DNA of 64,000 bases from Dechloromonas hortensis (GTDB lineage Bacteria; Pseudomonadota; Gammaproteobacteria; Burkholderiales; Rhodocyclaceae), in contig NZ_SSSQ01000005.1 in assembly GCF_009469765.1 (NCBI RefSeq), forward strand, positions 184,149 to 248,148, in the 5' to 3' direction. Both the position numbers and the translations under genes were made by a program. Every line of letters begins with the position of its first letter. Within the stretch, counting starts at the first letter, position 1. The notes below the pieces were generated by a model. That model saw only the letters and a program-made list of their open reading frames with translations. It was not told the DNA's origin and made no database searches. Of the stretch, positions 58,355-64,000 are shown in pieces.

Positions 58355-59269
58355 GTGAACATTAAGCCTCAGCTCGAAGATCTCCGCCTGTTCTGCGTGG
58401 TGGCACGCAACCGCAGCTTTGCCGCCACGTCCCGCGAACTCGGCATTTCCAAGGCCGCGGTCAGCAAGCGGATCGCCCTGCTCGAAGGTGCCGTGCAGGA
58501 AAGCCTGTTTCACCGGACGACGCGCAACGTGTCGCTGACCGCGCAGGGCGAGATCGTCCACCAATGGGCGCAGCGCATCCTCGAAGATGTCGATCTGATG
58601 GGGGAGGCAATTTCCCGGGAAAAGGCGGCGCCGAGCGGACTGTTGCGGATTTGCAGCAGCACCGGCTTTGGCCGCAGCCGCCTGGCCCCGGCGCTCTCCG
58701 AACTGGCGTGGCAATTCCCCCAACTCGAGATCCAGCTCGAGTTGTTCGACCGGCCGGTCGACCTGGTGGATGAAGGCTTTCAGCTCGATATCCGGATCGG
58801 CCAGGTGCGCGAAGGCAATGTCATCAAGCGCCGGATCGCCTGGAATCGGCGGGTGCTGTGCGCCTCGCCAGCCTACCTTGAGCGCTGCGGGGTGCCCCAA
58901 TCCCTCGAAGACCTGCAGGCCCATCGCTGCATTCCGATCCGCGAACGCGACCAGGATTTCGGGCGCTGGGAACTGGACGGGCCGAACGGCCTCGTTGCCA
59001 TCAAGGTCAGCGGGCCGCTCTCCGCCAACAACGGCGAAATCGTCCGGCAGTGGGCGATCGACGGTCACGGCATCATCCTGCGGTCGACCTGGGATATCTG
59101 CCGCGAAATCGAGGCCGGCGTGCTGACGCCGGTATTGCCGCAGTATTTCCAACAGGCTGATGTCTGGGCGGTCTACCCCTCGCGCTTGTCGGTCTCGGCC
59201 AAGGTCAAGGTCTGCGTTGAATTTCTCGAACAATGGTTCGAGCAGACCGGGATGAACGAGCGCTCATAG
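58355..59269 (+). CDS. LysR-family regulator, divergent from ttuC
   Basis: A 304-residue regulator with GTG start. The N-terminal helix-turn-helix reads FAATSRELGISKAAVSKRIALLE and the effector domain contains GLLRICSSTGFGRSRLAPAL and RRVLCASPAYLERCG. The short upstream ATG (58342) runs into a stop, so GTG at 58355 is preferred. It is expected to control ttuC, with tartrate or malate as inducer, from its divergent position. It converges with a second LysR gene, 2 bases apart. Confidence 0.85.
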   Translation: MNIKPQLEDLRLFCVVARNRSFAATSRELGISKAAVSKRIALLEGAVQESLFHRTTRNVSLTAQGEIVHQWAQRILEDVDLMGEAISREKAAPSGLLRICSSTGFGRSRLAPALSELAWQFPQLEIQLELFDRPVDLVDEGFQLDIRIGQVREGNVIKRRIAWNRRVLCASPAYLERCGVPQSLEDLQAHRCIPIRERDQDFGRWELDGPNGLVAIKVSGPLSANNGEIVRQWAIDGHGIILRSTWDICREIEAGVLTPVLPQYFQQADVWAVYPSRLSVSAKVKVCVEFLEQWFEQTGMNERS

Positions 59270-59271
59270 CG

Positions 59272-60195
59272 CTACCAGTTCGAAGTGTGCTGGTTTGGAC
59301 TGTCGGCGTGCCGGCTCAGATAGTCCCGCAGGTGTTCAACAAAATAGGCGACCTTGGCCGACAGGTTCAGTCGCTCCAGATAGACGGCATAGATGTCGGC
59401 GGGCGGCGTTTCATAGTCGGCCAGAACCTGTACCAACCGGCCACTCCGCAGATATTTGGCGACATCCCACTCGGCGCGCATCAGGATGCCGTGCCCCTCC
59501 AGCGCCCAGTTGATTGCGACTTCGCCATCGTTGGTGCTCAATTTGCCGTGCACCTTGATGGTTTCCGTTTGCTTGCCCCGGCTCAGTCGCCAGTTGCCAT
59601 AGGCGGCTTCGTTTTGGCGCAGCACGATGCATTGGTGCTGCGTCAGTTCATGAGGGAAGTTGGGCTGGCCGGCGGCGCGCAGATAGGCCGGTGAGGCGCA
59701 CAGCAGGCGCCGGTTGGCGGCGATTTTCTTGGCAATCAGCCGCGAGTCGGGCAAATCGCCGAAGCGGATCGAGACGTCGATTGCTTCGTCCGGCAAATTC
59801 ACCGGGCGGTCGGTCAGGTGCAGTTGGACGTCGACATCTGGGTAGGTTTTGGTGAACGCCGAAATGGCCGGGCCGATGTAGGAACGACCGAAACCGAGCG
59901 GCGCATTGACCCGTAACAAGCCTTTCGGCGCCGCCCGGCTGCTTGAAACCAGGCGTTCCATTTCATCGATGTCGCTGAGGATGCGCTGCGCGTTCCCGAA
60001 ATAGACCTCGCCTTCGCTGGTCAGGCTGATCCGCCGCGTCGTCCGGTTGAGCAGGCGCACCCCGAGGCGTTCTTCCAGTTGCGACAGGCGACGGGAGACG
60101 GCCGGTGGGGTCAGGTTCAGTTCCCGCGCCGTTGCGGCAAGGCTTCCTTGTTTGACCAGCAGACAGAAAAAGCTCAGTTCCGAGTCGGTGTTCAT
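59272..60195 (-). CDS. LysR-family regulator, divergent from ttuB/ttdAB
   Basis: A 307-residue regulator. The helix-turn-helix is LAATARELNLTPPAVSRRLSQLE and the effector domain has GLLRVNAPLGFGRSYIGPAI and RRLLCASPAYLRAAG, clearly paralogous to the neighbouring LysR. It is divergent from the tartrate transporter-dehydratase genes. The 242-base gap (60196-60437) has a weak ATGAAT/ATTCAT dyad at 60215-60239 that could be its site. Inducer not determined. Confidence 0.85.
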   Translation of the reverse strand: MNTDSELSFFCLLVKQGSLAATARELNLTPPAVSRRLSQLEERLGVRLLNRTTRRISLTSEGEVYFGNAQRILSDIDEMERLVSSSRAAPKGLLRVNAPLGFGRSYIGPAISAFTKTYPDVDVQLHLTDRPVNLPDEAIDVSIRFGDLPDSRLIAKKIAANRRLLCASPAYLRAAGQPNFPHELTQHQCIVLRQNEAAYGNWRLSRGKQTETIKVHGKLSTNDGEVAINWALEGHGILMRAEWDVAKYLRSGRLVQVLADYETPPADIYAVYLERLNLSAKVAYFVEHLRDYLSRHADSPNQHTSNW

Positions 60196-60437
60196 TATTA
60201 AGTTTTTTGCAATGATGAATTAACTTTACATCGATTCATATTTTTTCCAAAGGTTTTAATCTCCGCTCCACGTTACACCCCGATAGAGAACAGCGCGCTT
60301 CGAGCCAAAGGTATCGAAGACGCGAAAGAGCCGCAGAAGACGGTGGACATCGCCATAGACCAAGCCCCTTGGTTCGTGGCGGTAGAGGCATCGGTGCTAC
60401 CGGCATCGATTGTTAATCGACAAAAAGGAGACATCCA

Positions 60438-61739
60438 ATGGAATTGGATATTGAAAAACGGACGATGCGCCGGATCACCTGGCGCATCGTGCCATTCATC
60501 ATGCTGCTGTACTTCATTGCCTACCTGGACCGGGTCAATATCGGCTTTGCCGCCTTGACCATGAAGCAGGACCTCGGCTTTACCGCCTCCATCCTCGGCT
60601 TCGGTGCCGGTATCTTCTTCTGGGGCTACTTTCTGTTCGAGGTGCCCTCGAATATTGCCCTGCACAAGTTCGGGGCTCGGATCTGGATTGCCCGGGTCAT
60701 GGTGACCTGGGGGATCATTTCAGGCGGCATGGCCTTCGTCGAAGGGCCGACCAGCTTCTACATCATGCGCTTCCTGCTCGGCGCTGCCGAGGCGGGATTC
60801 TTCCCCGGCATCATCCTGTATCTCAGCTACTGGTTTCCGGCCCGTCATCGGGCTGGCGTCACCGCGCTCTTCATGGCGGCCGCCCCGATCTCGACCGCAT
60901 TGGGTTCGCCGATCTCCGCTGCGCTGCTCGAAATGAACGGGGTCATGGGCCTGGTCGGCTGGCAATGGATGTTCATCCTGGAAGCGGTTCCGGCCTTGAT
61001 TCTCGGTGTGGTGGTCTTCTTCTACATGACCGACAAACCCGAGCAGGCCAAGTGGCTCAAGGACGACGAACGTGCCTGGCTGGTCAATGCCATGCATGCC
61101 GAAGCCGCCAGCAAGGCCGATAGCGCCAAGCACAGCATCCTGAGCGGCTTGGCCAATCCTCGGGTGATTGCGCTGGCGCTGATCTATTTCGGCACCTCGG
61201 CCGGTCTGTACACGCTGGGCATCTGGGCGCCGCAGATTATCAAGGAGCTCGGTGTTTCCTCGATGACGGTCGGCTTCCTGAATGCAATTCCGCCTATCGT
61301 TTCCGTGGTTGCGATGGTGCTGTGGTCACGCCATTCCGACCGCACCGGCGAACGGACCTGGCACGTCGTCCTTGCTTGCTGCGCCGCAGCCATCGGTCTG
61401 GTGGTTGCCGCCGGTGCCAACAGCGTGGTCGGCCTGATTGCCGCCCTGACCTTGGTCAATATCGGCATCAGTTGCGCCAAGCCGCCGCTGTGGAGCATGC
61501 CGACCATGTTCCTGTCCGGTGCGGCGGCCGCCACGGGGATTGCCACCATCAACTCGATCGGCAATCTCGGTGGTTTCGCCGGCCCCGCCATGATCGGCTG
61601 GGTCAAGGACAAGACCGGCAGTTTCGAGTACGGCCTCTATTTCGTTGCCGGTCTGCTCGTGATTTCCGCCGTCCTGACCCTGCTCCTGGCCCGTTCCCAG
61701 AAACCGCAGGTGGTGGCGGCCGAAGCGGTTGCGCACTGA
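60438..61739 (+). CDS. ttuB: MFS tartrate transporter (TtuB-like, ACS family)
   Basis: A 433-residue protein with twelve helices. MLLYFIAYLDRVNIGFAAL in helix 1 and WGYFLFEVPSNIALHKFGAR between helices 2 and 3 are typical of the anion:cation symporter family, as are the PARHRAG loop and the FYIMRFLLGAAEAGFFPG helix. AAAAAGGAG lies 7 bases upstream. The downstream ttdAB genes make tartrate the likely substrate. It is divergent from a LysR gene. Confidence 0.85.
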   Translation: MELDIEKRTMRRITWRIVPFIMLLYFIAYLDRVNIGFAALTMKQDLGFTASILGFGAGIFFWGYFLFEVPSNIALHKFGARIWIARVMVTWGIISGGMAFVEGPTSFYIMRFLLGAAEAGFFPGIILYLSYWFPARHRAGVTALFMAAAPISTALGSPISAALLEMNGVMGLVGWQWMFILEAVPALILGVVVFFYMTDKPEQAKWLKDDERAWLVNAMHAEAASKADSAKHSILSGLANPRVIALALIYFGTSAGLYTLGIWAPQIIKELGVSSMTVGFLNAIPPIVSVVAMVLWSRHSDRTGERTWHVVLACCAAAIGLVVAAGANSVVGLIAALTLVNIGISCAKPPLWSMPTMFLSGAAAATGIATINSIGNLGGFAGPAMIGWVKDKTGSFEYGLYFVAGLLVISAVLTLLLARSQKPQVVAAEAVAH

Positions 61740-61785
61740 AACAACGCCACACCCCAACCCCAACAGATTTTTACAGGAGCACAAA

Positions 61786-62685
61786 ATGGACAAGGAAGCA
61801 GCAGTTCACTCCCTGACGGACACCATGGCCAAATTCACGTCTTACATCGGCAAGCGTCTGCCGAAGGACGTCAAGGCCAAATTGGCCGACCTGCGGACCA
61901 TGGAAACCAACCCCCTGGCCAAGTCGATCTACGACTCGATGGCCGGCAACCAGGAAGCCGCCGACAAGCTGGATCGTCCGAGCTGCCAGGACACCGGCGT
62001 CATCCAGTACTTCATCTCGGCCGGTTCCAATTTCCCACTGATCGGCGAGCTTGAAGAGGTTCTGCGCAATGCCACGCTGGGCGCGACCAAGCTGGGGCCG
62101 CTGCGCCACAACGCCGTCGAGACGTTTGACGAGAAGAATACCGGTACCAATACCGGTACCCAGATCCCCTGGCTGGACTGGCGCATCGTCCCCGGCGAAG
62201 ACTCCTGCACCATCGACGTCTATATGGCCGGTGGCGGCTGCACGCTGCCCGGCGCCGCCAAGGTGCTGATGCCGGGGCAGGGCTATGAAGGCGTCGCCGA
62301 GTTCGTGATGGACGTCATCACCGAGCGCGGCGTCAATGCCTGCCCGCCGCTGCTGGTCGGGGTCGGTGTTTCAACGTCGGTCGAGACGGCGGCTCGCCTG
62401 TCCAAGCTGGCAATTCTGCGCCCGGTCGATTCGAAGAGCAGCAATGCCAATGCCGCCTTGATGGAAGAGTTGCTCGAACAGGGGCTGAACGAGATCGGCA
62501 TCGGCCCCCAGGGGCTGACCGGCAACAATAGCGTGATGGGCGTCAATATCGAGTCGTCGGCCCGCCATCCCTCGACCATCGGGGTCGCCGTCAATACCGG
62601 GTGCTGGGCGCACCGGCGCGGAAAAATCCGGATCAATCCGGATATGTCCTACGAAATCATTTCCCACGAAGGAGTAGTCCTGTGA
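61786..62685 (+). CDS. ttdA: L(+)-tartrate dehydratase, alpha subunit
   Basis: A 299-residue class I fumarase-type subunit. [61 protein letters not shown] and [10 protein letters not shown] are very close to E. coli TtdA and include cysteines for the [4Fe-4S] cluster. It dehydrates L-tartrate to oxaloacetate with TtdB and is oxygen-sensitive in known cases. ACAGGAGC precedes the ATG at 61786, and it overlaps ttdB by GTGA. Confidence 0.93.
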   Translation: MDKEAAVHSLTDTMAKFTSYIGKRLPKDVKAKLADLRTMETNPLAKSIYDSMAGNQEAADKLDRPSCQDTGVIQYFISAGSNFPLIGELEEVLRNATLGATKLGPLRHNAVETFDEKNTGTNTGTQIPWLDWRIVPGEDSCTIDVYMAGGGCTLPGAAKVLMPGQGYEGVAEFVMDVITERGVNACPPLLVGVGVSTSVETAARLSKLAILRPVDSKSSNANAALMEELLEQGLNEIGIGPQGLTGNNSVMGVNIESSARHPSTIGVAVNTGCWAHRRGKIRINPDMSYEIISHEGVVL

Positions 62686-63290
62686 AAAAGATTCTGACCA
62701 CCCCGATCAAGGACGAGGATCTGAAAGATTTGAAGGTGGGCGATGTGGTCTATCTGACCGGTCGCCTGGTGACCTGCCGCGATGTGGCGCATCGCCGCCT
62801 GATCGAGCAAAAACGCGAGCTGCCGGTCAACCTCGAGGGCGGGGCAATTTTCCATGCCGGTCCGATCGTTCGCAAGAATGCCGAAGACAAGTACGAAATG
62901 GTTTCGATCGGCCCGACGACCAGCATGCGGATGGAAAAATTCGAACGCGAATTCATCAAGCAAACCGGTGTGAAGCTGATTGTCGGCAAGGGCGGTATGG
63001 GGCCGGAAACCGTGGCTGGCTGCCAGGAAGGCATTGCCGTCCATGCCATTTTCCCGGGTGGCTGCGCGGTGCTGGCTGCTACCCAGGTCGAAGAGATCGA
63101 AGGCTACGAGTGGCCCGACCTGGGCATGCCGGAAACGCTGTGGATCAACCGGGTCAAGGAATTCGGCCCGCTGATCATCTCGATCGACACCAAGGGCAAT
63201 AACCTGATCTCCGACAACAAGGTCAATTTCAACGCCAAGAAGAAGCCGGTTCTGGAACGGATCAGCAAGCAGCTCAGCTTCATCAAGTAG
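62682..63290 (+). CDS. ttdB: L(+)-tartrate dehydratase, beta subunit
   Basis: A 202-residue subunit with a GTG start behind [61 protein letters not shown] and [15 protein letters not shown] match the class I fumarase C-terminal (swivel) domain, and [12 protein letters not shown] is specific to TtdB. It completes the heterodimeric active site with TtdA. The 204-base gap to maeB holds two hairpins. Confidence 0.93.
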   Translation: MKKILTTPIKDEDLKDLKVGDVVYLTGRLVTCRDVAHRRLIEQKRELPVNLEGGAIFHAGPIVRKNAEDKYEMVSIGPTTSMRMEKFEREFIKQTGVKLIVGKGGMGPETVAGCQEGIAVHAIFPGGCAVLAATQVEEIEGYEWPDLGMPETLWINRVKEFGPLIISIDTKGNNLISDNKVNFNAKKKPVLERISKQLSFIK

Positions 63291-63302
63291 CCGCCAGTAA
63301 AT

Positions 63303-63334
63303 CGGGTGAAAACGACGGCTGTTGTTTTCACCCG
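63303..63334. terminator. Eleven-base perfect hairpin after ttdB
   Basis: CGGGTGAAAAC and GTTTTCACCCG pair over a ten-base loop. The T-run lies inside the stem, so it is more a barrier or operator than a classic terminator. A second perfect dyad, CTTGCCGG/CCGGCAAG, lies at 63344-63365. Confidence 0.45.
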
Positions 63335-63494
63335 CACGCATCGCTTGCCGGCATTGCCCGGCAAGGATGGCCGTTTCTCCTGAACAAATAACAAGGGTGG
63401 TCCGACAATTCGGCAAGGTGCGGGGAATGTCATGGCATTCATGTCCGCGCGGCTGCGTTTGCCTGACAAAAGCACCTTAATTGGAGGCAGACAT

Positions 63495-64000
63495 ATGAAT
63501 TCAAAACAACTACGCGAAGCAGCGCTCTACTACCACCGCCAGCCCAAGCCGGGCAAAATCGCGGTGACCCCGATCAAGCAGCTCACCAACCAGTACGATC
63601 TGTCGATGGCCTATTCGCCGGGCGTCGCCTTTGCCTGCGAAGAGATCGTCGCCGATCCGGCTGAAGTCAGCACGCTGACCTCGCGCGCCAATCTGGTCGG
63701 TGTCATCACCAACGGCACCGCCGTCCTTGGCCTCGGCGCCATCGGCCCGCTTGCCGCCAAGCCGGTGATGGAAGGCAAGGGCGTCTTGTTCAAGAAATTC
63801 GCCAACATCGACGTCTTCGACCTCGAAATCGAAGAGCGCGATCCGGACAAGCTGATCGACACCATCGCCTCGCTCGAACCGACCTTCGGCGGCATCAACC
63901 TCGAAGACATCAAGGCCCCCGAGTGCTTCTACATCGAGAAGAAGCTGCGCGAGCGGATGAAAATCCCCGTCTTCCATGACGACCAGCACGGCACGGCGAT
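63495..64000 (+). CDS. maeB: Malic enzyme (oxaloacetate-decarboxylating), 5' part
   Basis: The first 168 residues; the gene continues past the window edge. [75 protein letters not shown] and FHDDQHGTA are the N-terminal and metal-binding blocks of bacterial malic enzymes. It converts malate to pyruvate and CO2 with NAD(P)H. GGAGG lies eight bases before the ATG. Its place after ttdAB links tartrate breakdown to pyruvate. Whether a phosphotransacetylase-like C-terminal domain (MaeB type) is present cannot be seen. Confidence 0.9.
   Translation, partial: MNSKQLREAALYYHRQPKPGKIAVTPIKQLTNQYDLSMAYSPGVAFACEEIVADPAEVSTLTSRANLVGVITNGTAVLGLGAIGPLAAKPVMEGKGVLFKKFANIDVFDLEIEERDPDKLIDTIASLEPTFGGINLEDIKAPECFYIEKKLRERMKIPVFHDDQHGTA

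Noticed and set aside
60215..60239. ATGAAT/ATTCAT dyad as a firm LysR site
   Set aside because: Arms are only six bases with a 13-base spacer in AT-rich DNA; mentioned with the LysR gene but not listed as a separate site.
1..64000. CRISPR arrays, tRNA or rRNA genes, and a quinoprotein dehydrogenase using the PQQ
   Set aside because: No regularly spaced repeats, no cloverleaf-like intergenic sequence and no beta-propeller quinoprotein with tryptophan-docking motifs were found in the window.

Overview
The window is GC-rich (by eye) and densely coded, with long antisense shadow frames, as in a free-living betaproteobacterium. A Rhodocyclales-type relative (Azonexus/Dechloromonas group) is my inference from gene content: an Fnr/hemN/copper-ATPase block, PQQ synthesis, many c-di-GMP and two-component proteins, and tartrate use. 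It was not tested by any search. I saw no rRNA, tRNA, CRISPR array or complete insertion sequence.

Layout: 1-6.4 kb holds a SulP anion transporter (cut by the window edge), a P2-type cation ATPase, a lipase-like hydrolase and a DsbA-like oxidoreductase. 6.5-10.1 kb is a tight operon led by pqqE, followed by a 31-residue membrane peptide, a four-helix membrane protein, SerC and a shortened dihydroorotate-dehydrogenase-like protein; a Crp/Fnr regulator converges on it. 10.98-30.48 kb (minus strand) is a continuous signalling locus. A FIST-like protein and a possible ISL3-derived protein come last. Before them is a nine-gene operon: hybrid kinase, REC-PAS-GGDEF-EAL-REC, PAS/GAF kinase, HD-GYP regulator, response regulator, MglA-type GTPase, kinase, a REC domain fused to a PilB/GspE-type motor ATPase, and a hemerythrin-sensor kinase. 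Most junctions overlap by 4 bases. 30.69-35.1 kb, divergent from it, is pqqB-pqqC-pqqA-pqqD followed by a TonB receptor closely resembling the PQQ importer PqqU/YncD.

35.1-42.9 kb: a porin behind a sigma-54-type promoter, a DUF302 protein, fnr and hemN sharing an FNR box, a TauE/UreH-like membrane protein, a universal stress protein and a copper ATPase; this looks like the anaerobic/cbb3-oxidase maturation set without the oxidase itself. 42.9-47.6 kb: a GGDEF-EAL protein, a CopZ-like chaperone, selD and an MscS-type channel. 47.6-54.2 kb is an iron block: Fur box, catecholate-type TonB receptor, PiuC-type dioxygenase, FMN hydroxy-acid oxidase, ferric-iron binding protein and DUF1513 protein. 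54.2-56.3 kb is a small accessory patch with unknown ORFs, a DEDD exonuclease, a GST and a DUF1330 remnant. 56.3-64 kb is tartrate/malate catabolism: TauE-type exporter, tartrate dehydrogenase, two LysR regulators, TtuB-type transporter, TtdA/TtdB dehydratase and malic enzyme (cut by the window edge).

The strongest candidate for an undescribed system is the nine-gene signalling operon, which joins O2/NO-type sensing, c-di-GMP turnover, an MglA-like GTPase and a receiver-controlled pilus-type motor. It lies next to the PQQ genes, and a 38-base element is repeated upstream of its two transcription units.
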